This document shows positions 27,957 through 38,071 of a stretch of DNA of 64,000 bases, one piece after another. The translations under genes and the position numbers were made by a program. The notes beneath the pieces were generated by a model. It had not been told where the DNA came from. It did no database searches and saw only the letters and a list, made by a program, of their open reading frames with translations. Within the stretch, counting starts at the first letter, position 1, and each line of letters begins with the position of its first letter. This DNA comes from Streptomyces venezuelae (GTDB lineage Bacteria > Actinomycetota > Actinomycetes > Streptomycetales > Streptomycetaceae). Where the stretch lies: assembly GCF_008642275.1 (NCBI RefSeq), contig NZ_CP029189.1, positions 6,802,001-6,866,000 of the forward strand, written 5' to 3'.

Positions 27957-30614
27957 ATGACACAGGCGACCAGCGACCCCCGCACCACCACCGACGGCAC
28001 CCCGTCGGACACGCTCATCGCCGTGAACCTCCTGGTCGACAACGCCTCCAAGGCGCTCGCCGACTTCGAGTCCTTCACGCAGGAGCAGGTCGACCACATC
28101 GTCGCCAAGGCGTCGGTGGCCGCCCTGGATCAGCACACCGCCCTGGCCCGCTCGGCGGTGGAGGAGACCGGGCGGGGTGTCTTCGAGGACAAGGCGGCGA
28201 AGAACATGTTCGCCTGCGAACACGTCACCCACAGCATGTCCCGGGCGAGGACGGTCGGCGTCATCGGCCGCGACGACATCGAGGGCATCATCGAGATCGC
28301 CGAACCCGTCGGTGTGCTCTGCGCGGTCACGCCCGTCACCAACCCGACCTCCACCACCATCTTCAAGGCGTTGCTGGCGCTGAAGACACGCAACCCCGTC
28401 GTATTCGCCTTCCACCCCTCCGCGCAGGCATGCAGCACCGAGGCCGCACGCATCGTGCGGGACGCCGCCGTCGCCGCCGGAGCGCCCGAGCACTGCGTTC
28501 AGTGGATCGAGGCTCCCTCCATCGAGGCCACGAGCCTCCTCATGCGACACCCAGGCGTCGCGCTGATCCTGGCGACCGGCGGCAACGCCATGGTCAAGGC
28601 CGCCTACTCGGCCGGCAAGCCCGCCGTAGGCGTCGGCGCCGGCAACGTGCCAGCCTACGTGCACCACAGCGCGGACCTGCGCCGGGCGGTCAACGACCTC
28701 GTCCTGTCCAAGTCCTTCGACAACGGCATGATCTGCGCGTCCGAGCAGGCGGTCATCCTGGACACCGACGTGTACGACGAGGCGCTCGCCGAATTCCGGC
28801 GCCTGCACGCGTACGTCGCCACGGCCGAGGAGAAGCGGAAGCTGGAGACCTACCTCTTTCCGCCCGACCCGGCCGGCCGGCAGGGCCGCGTCAACCCGGC
28901 CGCCGTCGGGCAGAGCCCCGACCGGATCGCCGAGCAGGCCGGGTTCACCGTACCTGCGGGCACCTCGCTCATCCTGGCCGAGGCGAGCCACGTCGGGCCC
29001 GACGAGCCGCTGACGCGGGAGAAGCTCTGCCCCGTCCTCACCGTGCTGCGGGCAGCGTCCACCGAGGAGGGCTTCGATCTCGCGGCCGACATGGTCGACT
29101 TCCACGGGCAAGGACACAGCGCGGTGATCCACACCGGGGACCCGGCCCTGGCCGAGCGCTACGGCCGCCGTATGAAGACCGTACGGATCATCGTCAACTC
29201 GCCGTCCTCGCAGGGAGCGATCGGCGGCATCTACAACCGTCTGGTCCCGTCCCTGACCCTGGGCTGCGGTTCCTGGGGCAGTACTTCGGTCTCGGACAAC
29301 GTCTCGGCCGCCCAGCTGCTCAACATCAAGCGCGTCACCACCCGGCAGAACAACATGCAGTGGTTCAAGGTGCCGCCGAAGATCTACTTCGAGCCCCAGG
29401 CCATCCGCTACCTCGCCGCGATGCCCGACGTTCACCGCGTCACCGTGGTCACCGACGCGACCATGACCCGTCTCGGTTACGTGGAGCGCGTCAGCCGTGT
29501 CCTGCAACAGCGGCAGCAGCCCGTGACCATCCAGGTCATCGACGACGTCGAGCCGGAGCCGAGCATCGACTCCGTACAGCGTGGCGCCGCCCTCATGCGC
29601 GACTTCCGGCCGGACACCATCATCGCCCTGGGTGGCGGATCCCCCATGGACGCGGCGAAGGTGATGTGGCTGCTGTACGAACAGCCGGACGTCGACTTCG
29701 CCGACATGCGGCAGAAGTTCTCCGACATCCGTAAGCGGGCCTTCCGCTTCCCCGTGCTCGGCAAGCAGGCCCGCCTCGTCTGCGTCCCCACCACCTCGGG
29801 AACCGGCGCCGAGGTCACCCCCTTCGCGGTGATCTCCGACCCTGCGACCGGCAAGAAGTACCCGCTGGCTGACTACGCCCTGACCCCCAGCGTCGCGATC
29901 ATCGATCCCGTCCTGACCGCCGAGCTGCCCGCGTCGCTCGCCGCCGACAGTGGCTTCGACGCCCTCACCCACGCCACCGAGGCGTACGTGTCCGTCTACG
30001 CCAACGACTTCACCGACGGTCTGGCGCTGCACGCCATCAGGCTGGTCTTCGACCACCTCGAGGCGGCGGTCACCGGCGAGGCGGCACGGCGGAGCGTGGC
30101 ACGGGAGAAGATGCACAACGCGGGCACCATCGCCGGCATGGCCTTCGGCAACGCCTTCCTCGGCATCGTCCACGCGATGTCCCACACCCTGGGCGCCACC
30201 TTCCACATCGCCCACGGGCGGACCAACGCGATCCTCCTGCCGCACGTGATCCGCTACAACGGCACCGTTCCCGGCAAGCTGACGGGATGGCCCAAGTACG
30301 AGAGCTACCGCGCGCCCGAGAGGTTCCAGGACATTGCCCGTGCCCTCGGGCTCCCCGCATCCACCCCCGCCGAGGGCGTGGCCTCGTACGCCGCCGCGGT
30401 GGAACGCCTGCGGGACGCCGTGTGCATCGAACCGTCCTTCCGCGCCCTGGGACTTGACGAGGCCGCCTTCATCGGCGCGCTGCCGCAGCAGGCACTGAAC
30501 GCCTATGAGGACCAGTGCGCCCCGGCCAACCCGCGCATGCCGATGCTGGACGACATGGAGGACATCATGCGCGCGGCCTACTATGCCGGGCCGCGGCCCC
30601 TTCCCTCCTTCTGA
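27957..30614 (+). CDS. adhE: Bifunctional acetaldehyde/alcohol dehydrogenase
   Basis: An 885-residue fusion. The N-terminal CoA-acylating aldehyde dehydrogenase (about 15-440) has catalytic Cys260 in NGMICASEQAV. The C-terminal iron alcohol dehydrogenase (about 455-880) has GGGSPMDAAK and the metal-binding histidines in GIVHAMSHTLGATFHIAHG. It reduces acetyl-CoA to ethanol with two NADH and so regenerates NAD when respiration fails; AdhE assembles into spirosomes. AGGGAG precedes the ATG at 27,957. Length matches E. coli AdhE (891). It pairs functionally with PFL at 35,801. Confidence 0.96.
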   Translation: MTQATSDPRTTTDGTPSDTLIAVNLLVDNASKALADFESFTQEQVDHIVAKASVAALDQHTALARSAVEETGRGVFEDKAAKNMFACEHVTHSMSRARTVGVIGRDDIEGIIEIAEPVGVLCAVTPVTNPTSTTIFKALLALKTRNPVVFAFHPSAQACSTEAARIVRDAAVAAGAPEHCVQWIEAPSIEATSLLMRHPGVALILATGGNAMVKAAYSAGKPAVGVGAGNVPAYVHHSADLRRAVNDLVLSKSFDNGMICASEQAVILDTDVYDEALAEFRRLHAYVATAEEKRKLETYLFPPDPAGRQGRVNPAAVGQSPDRIAEQAGFTVPAGTSLILAEASHVGPDEPLTREKLCPVLTVLRAASTEEGFDLAADMVDFHGQGHSAVIHTGDPALAERYGRRMKTVRIIVNSPSSQGAIGGIYNRLVPSLTLGCGSWGSTSVSDNVSAAQLLNIKRVTTRQNNMQWFKVPPKIYFEPQAIRYLAAMPDVHRVTVVTDATMTRLGYVERVSRVLQQRQQPVTIQVIDDVEPEPSIDSVQRGAALMRDFRPDTIIALGGGSPMDAAKVMWLLYEQPDVDFADMRQKFSDIRKRAFRFPVLGKQARLVCVPTTSGTGAEVTPFAVISDPATGKKYPLADYALTPSVAIIDPVLTAELPASLAADSGFDALTHATEAYVSVYANDFTDGLALHAIRLVFDHLEAAVTGEAARRSVAREKMHNAGTIAGMAFGNAFLGIVHAMSHTLGATFHIAHGRTNAILLPHVIRYNGTVPGKLTGWPKYESYRAPERFQDIARALGLPASTPAEGVASYAAAVERLRDAVCIEPSFRALGLDEAAFIGALPQQALNAYEDQCAPANPRMPMLDDMEDIMRAAYYAGPRPLPSF

Positions 30615-30663
30615 CCGCGCGTAGGGCTGCGGCCCCTCTGCGGGCGGGCCGCCGAGACCGTGT

Positions 30664-30737
30664 GGGACCCGGGGTCCAGGGCAGCCATCTGGGGCGCGGC
30701 CGCGTATGAGGGCCATCCGGCCCTGGCCGAAGGTCCC
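30664..30737. promoter_or_regulatory. Three DosR-like sites upstream of the response regulator gene
   Basis: GGGACCCGGGGTCC (30,664-30,677), GGGCCATCCGGCCC (30,710-30,723) and TGGCCGAAGGTCCC (30,724-30,737) precede the DevR-like gene, the last by 65 nt. The two adjoining sites abut exactly, as in the paired boxes of autoregulated dosR-type promoters. Autoregulation is inferred. Confidence 0.58.
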
Positions 30738-30802
30738 GCTCGCACGGCACGATGCAGTGGATCCGCCGGCGGGCGGACGATTCGGCGAACTCGGAGTGTG
30801 CG

Positions 30803-31513
30803 ATGACGGACAGCAGCGGCGGCCTCACCGGGAAGGAACCGGTCAGGGTCTTCCTCCTCGACGATCACGAGGTCGTGCGCCGCGGTGTGCACGATCTGCT
30901 GGACGCCGAGCCGGACCTGACCGTGGTGGGGGAGGCAGGCACGGTCGAGCAGGCGCTCGTCCGTGTGCCCGCGCTGCGCCCGCAGGTCGCCGTCCTGGAT
31001 GTGCGCCTGCCGGACGGGGACGGCGTGAGTGTCTGCCGGGAGCTGCGCTCCCGCATGCCCGACCTCGCCTGCCTGATGCTGACGTCGTTCGACGACGAGG
31101 AGGCGCTGCTCGACGCGATCATGGCCGGCGCTTCCGGATACGTGCTCAAGCAGATCACCGGAACCGACCTGGTGAACGCCGTGCGGACGGTCGCCTCCGG
31201 CCAGTCCATGCTGGACCCCGGCGCTACGGCGCGGGTGATGGCCCGGCTGCGCGGCGGACCTCCGCAGGAGGAGCTTCCACAGGGTCTGCCCGGCCTGACG
31301 GAGCGCGAGAGTGAGATCCTCGCTCTTGTCGGGGAAGGGCTGACCAATCGTGAGATCGGTCAGCGGCTCTACCTGGCGGAGAAGACGGTCAAGAACAACA
31401 TCTCCCGGCTGCTCGCCAAACTGGGCGTCGAACGGCGAGTGCAGGCCGCCGTCATCGCCACGCAGGCTCTGGCCGCCCAGGGAGACCAGAGCGGGCGGCT
31501 CGGCAAGGTGTAA
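30803..31513 (+). CDS. DevR/DosR-like NarL-family response regulator
   Basis: 236 residues. The receiver domain (about 14-130) has the acidic pair DD20-21, phospho-acceptor Asp66 in [11 protein letters not shown] and the switch Ser/Thr and Lys (LTSFDD...LKQI). A C-terminal LuxR/NarL HTH (about 165-225) has the recognition-helix segment [17 protein letters not shown], nearly the same as in mycobacterial DosR, which supports recognition of a DosR-like box. The ATG at 30,803 follows GGAG. It is unlinked to a kinase; the GAF kinase at 15,510 is the candidate partner. Confidence 0.93.
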   Translation: MTDSSGGLTGKEPVRVFLLDDHEVVRRGVHDLLDAEPDLTVVGEAGTVEQALVRVPALRPQVAVLDVRLPDGDGVSVCRELRSRMPDLACLMLTSFDDEEALLDAIMAGASGYVLKQITGTDLVNAVRTVASGQSMLDPGATARVMARLRGGPPQEELPQGLPGLTERESEILALVGEGLTNREIGQRLYLAEKTVKNNISRLLAKLGVERRVQAAVIATQALAAQGDQSGRLGKV

Positions 31514-31563
31514 CGGCTGTGCCGGGATCTGAGCGCAGGTTCACGCGCCCGCGAAACGGCTGA

Positions 31564-31606
31564 GCGGCCCGGCCCGGCGTCCTTCTCGGACGTCGGGCCG
31601 GGCCGC
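31564..31606. terminator. Terminator hairpin after the response regulator
   Basis: 19-base arms (31,564-31,582 and 31,588-31,606) pair with one G-T/A mismatch around TTCTC, 51 nt after the regulator stop. This is in the 346-bp gap 31,514-31,859, which also holds a USP remnant and two boxes. Confidence 0.8.
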
Positions 31607-31663
31607 TTCCGCATGTCTGCCGGAGAGGCCGGCCGGGGCCGTCCCCGAAGCGGGGCGGGGCCG

Positions 31664-31735
31664 TCAGGCATGCGACACGACAGCTACGGGGCAGCGGGCG
31701 TGGTGCCGGAACTGCATGGGCGACCGACCGCCCGG
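31664..31735 (-). pseudogene. Remnant of the 3' end of a universal stress protein gene
   Basis: On the minus strand the sequence reads RSVAHAV, a one-base slip, then HHARCPVAVVSHA and a stop. This is the canonical C-terminus of two-domain USPs (compare [13 protein letters not shown] at 13,900). Nothing upstream in the minus direction continues the gene. About 24 codons survive. Confidence 0.55.
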
Positions 31736-31751
31736 CGGTGTGCGGTCGTGT

Positions 31752-31787
31752 GGGGCCTACAGGACCCGCAGCAGGGACCTGTGGCCC
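31752..31787. promoter_or_regulatory. Two DosR-like boxes upstream of the USP-ppdK unit
   Basis: GGGCCTACAGGACC (31,753-31,766) and GGGACCTGTGGCCC (31,774-31,787) have centres 21 bp apart, two helical turns, so both face the same side of the DNA. The nearer is 72 nt before the USP start. Confidence 0.6.
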
Positions 31788-31859
31788 CTCGGCGGGTGGG
31801 TCGTGGGCAGGCCACTGTGGAGATGCAAGGCCCTTCCCCGTTCTCCCGAGGAGCCGTTC

Positions 31860-32738
31860 ATGTCCCGCACCGTCACCGTCACCGTCGGCTTCGACGGATC
31901 CCGTGAGAGCCTCGCCGCCGTGGACTGGGCTGCCGGGGAGGCAGTGCGCCGAGCGGCGCCCCTCCGGATTCTCCAGGTCTGGAACAAGGACGACGATCCG
32001 CGTACGCGCCTGGTGGCCCCGGCGACCGCTCAGGCGTGGGGTGAGCGGGCGCTCGGTACGGCGGGGAGGCGACTGCGCCGACGCCACCCGGGTCTGCGGA
32101 CCGAGACGCAATGGGTCTGCGGTGACCCGGTGGAGGAGCTGTGTGCCGCCGGGGACGAGGCGGAGCTGTTGGTGCTCGGCTCCCGTGGCCTGGGCGGGCT
32201 GGCCGGCTTCCTCGCCGGGTCCGTGTCGCTGGCTGTGCTCGCCCGGACCCGGTGCTCCCTCGCCTTGGTTCGACCGCACAACCGTCCGGCTGCCGGGAAG
32301 GACGCGCCGGCCGGAGAGGTCGTGGTCGGCCTGGACGTGTCCGCACCCGGCGACGAGGTGCTCGCCTTCGGCTTCGCGGCGGCCGACCGGTACGGCTGCG
32401 GTCTGCGGGTACTGCACACCTGGGCCGTTCCGTCGCTCTACGGAGCCGACATGGGCGCCGCCCTGCAACTGATGTGGGCGGAAGTCGCGCAGGACGCGCG
32501 CCGGGCGCTCGACGAGGCGCTGGCCCCGTGGACGGAGAAGTACCCCGGTGTTTCCGTCGTCCGTGAATGCCGCCAGGGCCGGCCGGCGCAGGACCTCGCG
32601 GAAGCCTCGCGAGGGGCCCGGCTGGTCGTGGTGGGTCGCCGGAACCGGCGTGCGCGGATCGGCACGCACATCGGGGCCGTCACCCACGCCGTCATCCACC
32701 ACTCCCTGGCTCCCGTCACGGTCGTGCCGCACGACTGA
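31860..32738 (+). CDS. Tandem-domain universal stress protein, co-transcribed with ppdK
   Basis: A 292-residue two-domain USP. Domain 1 begins TVTVGFDGSRESLAA and has GSRGLGGLAGFLAGS. Domain 2 begins EVVVGLDVSAPGDEV and has GRRNRRARIGTHIGAV, ending HHSLAPVTVVPHD. The ATG at 31,860 follows GAGGAGC. It is the only promoter-proximal gene before ppdK (82 nt gap, no box of its own), so induction by the upstream double box should also raise PPDK. Confidence 0.92.
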   Translation: MSRTVTVTVGFDGSRESLAAVDWAAGEAVRRAAPLRILQVWNKDDDPRTRLVAPATAQAWGERALGTAGRRLRRRHPGLRTETQWVCGDPVEELCAAGDEAELLVLGSRGLGGLAGFLAGSVSLAVLARTRCSLALVRPHNRPAAGKDAPAGEVVVGLDVSAPGDEVLAFGFAAADRYGCGLRVLHTWAVPSLYGADMGAALQLMWAEVAQDARRALDEALAPWTEKYPGVSVVRECRQGRPAQDLAEASRGARLVVVGRRNRRARIGTHIGAVTHAVIHHSLAPVTVVPHD

Positions 32739-32820
32739 CCGACCGAACCGGCCGCTACCGTGCGGCATGCCGCCCCGCTTCCCGGGACCCGACATCCACC
32801 GAAGAGACAGGCGAGCAGCC

Positions 32821-35523
32821 ATGACCACCTATGTGTACGACTTCTCCGAGGGCGGCCGGGACATGGCCGGTCTCCTGGGAGGCAAGGGAGCGAACCTCGC
32901 GGAGATGGCGCGCATGGGCCTGCCCGTGCCGCCCGGCTTCACCGTCACCACCGAAGCCTGCCGGATCTTCCTCGCCACGGGGCAGGCTCCGGACGGCCTC
33001 GACCGGCAGATCAGCGAGCATCTCGCGGCGCTGGAACGAGCCGCCGGGAAGCGGCTCGGCCAGGTGGACGACCCGCTCCTGCTCTCCGTCCGCTCGGGGG
33101 CGAGGTTCTCGATGCCGGGCATGATGGAGACCATCCTCGACATCGGGCTGAACGATCTCTCGGTCCTGGGCCTGGCCAAGACCCCCGAGCGCGAACGCTT
33201 CGCCTGGGACTCCTACCGGCGCCTCGTGCAGATGTTCGGCAGTACGGTCATGGGCGTCGACGGCTCCCACTTCGAAGCGGCGCTCGCCGCCGTCAAGCAG
33301 CAACACAGCCTGGGCGACGACACGCAGTTGGACACCTGCGACCTCATCCGAATCGTCGAGACCTTCAAGGACCTGATCCACGAGCGGACCGGGGAGGAAT
33401 TCCCGCAGGATCCGGCCGAGCAACTCCGGCGGGCGGTACTCGCCGTCTTCACCTCTTGGAACGGTGAGCGCGCACGTCTGTACCGCCGGCGCGAGCACAT
33501 CGCGGACGATCTGGGCACCGCGGTCAACATCCAGACCATGGTCTTCGGCAATCTCGGTCCGGACTCAGGCAGCGGCGTCGCCTTCACCCGGGATCCGGCA
33601 ACCGGCCGACCGGGCGTCTACGGCGACTACCTGCCCAACGCCCAGGGGGAAGACGTCGTCGCCGGCATCCGCAACACCGTGCCCCTCCAGGACCTGGCCG
33701 GTCTCGACCCTGCGTCGTTCGCGCGACTGCGCGGCTACATGGACCGGTTGGAGGCCCACTACCGCGATCTGTGCGACATCGAGTTCACCATCGAGCGCGG
33801 CACACTGTGGATGCTCCAGACCCGCGTCGGCAAGCGCACGGCCCAGGCCGCCTTCGCCATCGCCTCCCAGCTCGCCGACGAAGGACTGATCAGCGAGCGG
33901 GAGGCGCTGGGCCGGGTCGGCGGCGAGGCGCTCGCACGGCTGATGTTCCCCCGCTTCGCCACCACGGACTCGAGCGAGGTCATCGCGCGGGGCGTGCCCG
34001 CCTCACCGGGAGCGGCCGTGGGCGCTGTCGTGTTCGACTCCGCGGAAGCGGTCCGCAGGGCGGCCGCCGGCGAGAAGGTCGTTCTCGTACGTCAGGAGAC
34101 GACGCCCGACGACCTGCCGGGCATGGTCGCCGCCCAGGCGGTGCTCACCAGCCGGGGCGGGAAGACCAGCCACGCCGCGGTCGTCGCGCGCGGCATGGGC
34201 AAGGTGTGCGTGTGCGGGGCGGAGGGCATCGTCGTGGACACCCGGCATCGGCGCTTCAGCGCCGGTGGCGTGACGGTCCCCGAAGGCACGGTCGTCTCCG
34301 TCGACGGGTCGGAAGGCGTGGTGCGCCTCGGCTCCGTACCCCTGGTCGACTCCGACGTCATGCGGTACTTCGAGGAGGGCGGCGTGCTGCCGGCCGACGG
34401 CACGGCCCGGCAGCCGGTGCGTGATGTGCACCGGCTCATGCGGCAGGCGGACGCCGTGCGGGGCCTGGAGGTCCGGGCGAACGCGGACACCCCCGAGGAC
34501 GCGGCCCGCGCCCGTCGCTTCGGTGCCCAGGGGATCGGCCTGTGCCGTACCGAGCACATGTTCCTCGGCGACCGGCGCCCCCTGGTCGAGGCGATGATCC
34601 TCGCGCACGGCGACACCGAACGAGAGGCGGCACTCGCGGCGCTGCTGCCGCTCCAGAGGCAGGACTTCATCGGCATCCTCGAAGCGATGGACGGCCTGCC
34701 GGTCACCGTCCGGTTGCTCGACCCGCCACTTCACGAGTTCCTGCCGGACCGCACGGAACTCGCCGTCCGTCTCGCACGCGGCGAAGCGCTCGGCACACCG
34801 GCCGATCCGCACGACAGCGAACTCCTGGCGGCCGTCACACGCATGCACGAGGAGAACCCGATGCTCGGCCTGCGCGGCGTGCGCCTGGGGCTGGTGGTGC
34901 CGGGGCTGGTGGCCATGCAGGTACGGGCCCTGGCCGAGGCAGTCGTGGTGCGCAGGCATGCGGGCGGCGACCCTCGGGCGGAGATCATGGTCCCGCTGGT
35001 GGACGCGGTCGAGGAGCTCCACCTCGTACGGGAGGAAGTGGACCGGGTCCTGGCAGAGGTTTCGCTGGAGACCGGCGTCGACGTCACCTGCCCGGTCGGA
35101 ACCATGATCGAACTGCCCAGGGCGGCTCTCACCGCCGGCCGGATCGCGAAGGAGGCGGCGTTCTTCTCCTTCGGCACGAACGACCTGACACAGACCACCT
35201 GGGGCTTCTCCCGCGACGACGTCGAAGCCGCGTTCTTCTCCGCGTACCTCGACAAGGGCGTCTTCCCCGTCTCCCCGTTCGAGACGATCGACCGTGAAGG
35301 CGTCGGCCGGCTGGTGCGGATCGCGGTCGAGGAGGGCCGGGCAGCTCGCCCGGACCTGAAGATCGGTGTGTGCGGGGAACACGGAGGGGACCCCGCTTCG
35401 GTCCACTTCTTTCACGGGGCCGGCCTGGACTACGTCTCCTGCTCGCCCTTCCGCGTCCCGGTCGCCCGCCTTGAGGCCGGCCGGGCAGCCCTGGAAGCGA
35501 ACGGCACCGACGCGAGCGCATAG
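32821..35523 (+). CDS. ppdK: Pyruvate, phosphate dikinase
   Basis: A 900-residue enzyme interconverting pyruvate + ATP + Pi and PEP + AMP + PPi. The N-terminal ATP-grasp domain starts YVYDFSEGGRDMAG. The central swivelling domain carries the phospho-His451 in GGKTSHAAVVARGMGK. The C-terminal PEP/pyruvate barrel has SFGTNDLTQTTWGFSRDD and Cys851 in GVCGEHGGDP. Length matches the family. In a low-oxygen context it can gain ATP equivalents from PPi in glycolysis or refill PEP. It follows a USP gene in the same transcript. Confidence 0.96.
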   Translation: MTTYVYDFSEGGRDMAGLLGGKGANLAEMARMGLPVPPGFTVTTEACRIFLATGQAPDGLDRQISEHLAALERAAGKRLGQVDDPLLLSVRSGARFSMPGMMETILDIGLNDLSVLGLAKTPERERFAWDSYRRLVQMFGSTVMGVDGSHFEAALAAVKQQHSLGDDTQLDTCDLIRIVETFKDLIHERTGEEFPQDPAEQLRRAVLAVFTSWNGERARLYRRREHIADDLGTAVNIQTMVFGNLGPDSGSGVAFTRDPATGRPGVYGDYLPNAQGEDVVAGIRNTVPLQDLAGLDPASFARLRGYMDRLEAHYRDLCDIEFTIERGTLWMLQTRVGKRTAQAAFAIASQLADEGLISEREALGRVGGEALARLMFPRFATTDSSEVIARGVPASPGAAVGAVVFDSAEAVRRAAAGEKVVLVRQETTPDDLPGMVAAQAVLTSRGGKTSHAAVVARGMGKVCVCGAEGIVVDTRHRRFSAGGVTVPEGTVVSVDGSEGVVRLGSVPLVDSDVMRYFEEGGVLPADGTARQPVRDVHRLMRQADAVRGLEVRANADTPEDAARARRFGAQGIGLCRTEHMFLGDRRPLVEAMILAHGDTEREAALAALLPLQRQDFIGILEAMDGLPVTVRLLDPPLHEFLPDRTELAVRLARGEALGTPADPHDSELLAAVTRMHEENPMLGLRGVRLGLVVPGLVAMQVRALAEAVVVRRHAGGDPRAEIMVPLVDAVEELHLVREEVDRVLAEVSLETGVDVTCPVGTMIELPRAALTAGRIAKEAAFFSFGTNDLTQTTWGFSRDDVEAAFFSAYLDKGVFPVSPFETIDREGVGRLVRIAVEEGRAARPDLKIGVCGEHGGDPASVHFFHGAGLDYVSCSPFRVPVARLEAGRAALEANGTDASA

Positions 35524-35619
35524 CCCCCGCACCGTGCTGCCCGGGGGCGCGTAGAGCCGCGTCGTCATGGACCCGTACCCGCCGCGGCTGCCGGGTTGGG
35601 CTCGTGACGCTCTGCGGGA

Positions 35620-35657
35620 GGGCCCATGGTCCCTCGCCCCGACGGGACCACAGGCCC
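35620..35657. promoter_or_regulatory. Two DosR-like boxes upstream of pflB
   Basis: GGGCCCATGGTCCC (35,620-35,633) and GGGACCACAGGCCC (35,644-35,657) lie in the gap after ppdK, 144 nt before pflB at the nearer edge. Their centres are 24 bp apart. Confidence 0.58.
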
Positions 35658-35800
35658 TCTCCGCCCCGCTCACCGGGGCCGGTCAGCGGGCTCCGCCTTG
35701 CCTCTTCGACCCTGGCCGGCGACACAGCCGACGGGAACCATCAGCAGTGAGAAAGGGCGATCGCCCACCTCGCCTCCGTCCCGGCCCAGGAGATGACGAC

Positions 35801-38071
35801 ATGACCGTGACCGTCCAGCACCCTGCCGACCCCGGCCCCCTCGTCACCCGGTCGTGGCGTGGTTTCACCGGCGATGAGTGGCAGCGACACATCGATGTCC
35901 GTTCGTTCATCCAGGCCAACTACACGCCCTACGGGGGCGATGCCGCATTCCTCGCCGGTCCCACGGAGCGCACCCGCACCGTGTGGAAGACCGTCACCGC
36001 GCTCTTCCCGGAGGAGCGCCGCAAGGGTGTGCTCGACGTGGACACCGCCTTGCCGTCCACCATCACCTCCCACGCGCCCGGCTACATCGACCGCGACCTG
36101 GAACTGATCGTCGGATTGCAGACCGATGCGCCGCTGAAGCGGGCGATCATGCCCAACGGCGGGCTGCGGATGGTGGACAACGCGCTGCGCGCGTACGGCT
36201 TCGAACCGGATCCGTTCGTCACCAAGGTCTTCGGCACGTACCGCAAGACCCACAACGACGGCGTCTTCGACGCCTACACCCCCGAAATGCTGAGTGCCCG
36301 CAGGGCCGGCATCATCACCGGCCTGCCAGACGCCTACGGGCGAGGCCGCATCATCGGCGACTACCGCCGCGTCGCGCTGTACGGAACCACCCGGCTGATC
36401 GAGGCCAAGCGAGCCGAGCGGACCCGGCTGGACGAGACACCGTCCACGGCCGACGTGATCCGCGACCGCGAGGAACTGGCCGAGCAGATCAGGGCACTGG
36501 GCGAGCTGGAACGGATGGCCGTCTCCTACGGCTGCGACGTGTCCCGTCCCGCAGCCACCGCGCACGAGGCCATCCAATGGCTTTACCTCGGCTTCCTCGC
36601 CGCCGTGAAGGAGCAGAACGGCGCGGCGATGTCCCTGGGCCGCACCTCCACCTTCCTGGACGTCTACCTTCAGCGTGACCTCGACGAAGGAAGAATCGAC
36701 GAGAGCCGAGCCCAGGAACTCATCGACGACTTCGTGATCAAGCTACGGATCGTGCGGTTCCTGCGCACACCGGAGTACGACGCGCTGTTCTCCGGCGACC
36801 CCACCTGGGTCACCGAGTCCATCGGCGGCATCGGAGAGGACGGCCGCCCCCTGGTCACCCGCACGTCCTTCCGCCTTCTCCAGACCCTGTACAACCTCGG
36901 CCCCGCCCCCGAGCCCAACCTGACCGTGCTGTGGTCCCCCCGACTGCCGGCGGGCTTCAAGCAGTTCTGCGCCCAGACATCCATCGACACCAGCTCCATC
37001 CAGTACGAGTCCGACGACCTCCTTCGCCCCCGCACCGGCGACGACACCGCGATCGCCTGCTGCGTCTCCGCGATGGCGGTGGGCAAGCAGATGCAATTCT
37101 TCGGTGCCCGTGTGAATCTGGCCAAGGCGCTGCTGTACGCCATCAACGGCGGCCGCGATGAGATGAACGGCGAGCAGGTCGCCCCGGCGACGGCCCCGCT
37201 GACCGGCGAGCAGCTCGACTACGCCGATGTGGCCGACGCGTACGACCGCACGCTGGACTGGCTCGCCGCGACCTACGTCAACGCGCTCAACGTGATCCAC
37301 TACATGCACGACAAGTACGCCTACGAGCGCATCGAGATGGCCTTGCACGACCACCCGGTCCACCGCACGATGGCCTGTGGCATCGCTGGGCTGTCCGTGG
37401 CGGCCGACAGCCTCTCGGCCATCAAGCACGCCCGTGTCAGAGTCATTCGGGATGCCACCGGGCTCGCCGTCGACTACCACGTCGCAGGCGACTACCCGAC
37501 CTACGGCAACGACGACGAACGCGCCGACCGCATCGCGGTCGACCTGGTCCGCTCCTTCATGGCCAAGGTGCGCCGCCACCCGGCCTACCGGGGGGCCGAG
37601 CACACGCAGTCGGTGCTCACCATCACCTCCAACGTCGTCTACGGCAAGCACACCGGCAACACCCCCGACGGCCGCCGTGCGGGTACGCCGTTCGCCCCGG
37701 GCGCAAACCCGATGAGCGGACGTGACCGACACGGGATGGCGGCATCGGCGCTGTCGGTCGCGAAGATCCCGTATGACCAGGCCCGCGACGGCATCTCCCT
37801 GACGTCCACCATCACACCGGAGGGCCTGGGGCACGATCCGGCCGAACGTGCGGAACACCTCGTCGGAATCCTCGACGCCTACACCGTCGCAGGCGGTTTC
37901 CACATGAACGTCAACGTCCTCGACCGAGCCACCCTCGAGGACGCCATGGAACACCCGGACAACTACCCCGACCTGACCATCCGCGTCTCCGGCTACGCCG
38001 TCAACTTCGTCCGCCTCACGCGCGAACAGCAACTCGACGTCATCAACCGCACCTTCCACGGTGCACGATGA
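35801..38071 (+). CDS. pflB: Pyruvate formate-lyase (glycyl-radical enzyme)
   Basis: A 756-residue glycyl-radical enzyme converting pyruvate and CoA to acetyl-CoA and formate. The thiyl pair Cys420-Cys421 sits in [12 protein letters not shown], and the radical Gly731 in [13 protein letters not shown]. Positions and length closely match E. coli PflB (Cys418/419, Gly734, 760 residues), which separates it from glycerol dehydratase or choline lyase relatives. The radical form is destroyed by O2, so it can only work in strict anoxia. AGGAG precedes the ATG. The stop overlaps the activase start (ATGA). Such a gene is notable in a streptomycete-like genome. Confidence 0.96.
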   Translation: MTVTVQHPADPGPLVTRSWRGFTGDEWQRHIDVRSFIQANYTPYGGDAAFLAGPTERTRTVWKTVTALFPEERRKGVLDVDTALPSTITSHAPGYIDRDLELIVGLQTDAPLKRAIMPNGGLRMVDNALRAYGFEPDPFVTKVFGTYRKTHNDGVFDAYTPEMLSARRAGIITGLPDAYGRGRIIGDYRRVALYGTTRLIEAKRAERTRLDETPSTADVIRDREELAEQIRALGELERMAVSYGCDVSRPAATAHEAIQWLYLGFLAAVKEQNGAAMSLGRTSTFLDVYLQRDLDEGRIDESRAQELIDDFVIKLRIVRFLRTPEYDALFSGDPTWVTESIGGIGEDGRPLVTRTSFRLLQTLYNLGPAPEPNLTVLWSPRLPAGFKQFCAQTSIDTSSIQYESDDLLRPRTGDDTAIACCVSAMAVGKQMQFFGARVNLAKALLYAINGGRDEMNGEQVAPATAPLTGEQLDYADVADAYDRTLDWLAATYVNALNVIHYMHDKYAYERIEMALHDHPVHRTMACGIAGLSVAADSLSAIKHARVRVIRDATGLAVDYHVAGDYPTYGNDDERADRIAVDLVRSFMAKVRRHPAYRGAEHTQSVLTITSNVVYGKHTGNTPDGRRAGTPFAPGANPMSGRDRHGMAASALSVAKIPYDQARDGISLTSTITPEGLGHDPAERAEHLVGILDAYTVAGGFHMNVNVLDRATLEDAMEHPDNYPDLTIRVSGYAVNFVRLTREQQLDVINRTFHGAR

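Noticed and set aside
27840..30716. A 958-codon open frame opposite adhE
   Set aside because: It mirrors the codon-position G/C bias of adhE, has low-complexity Gly/Arg/Val composition and no family match; AdhE on the plus strand is unambiguous.
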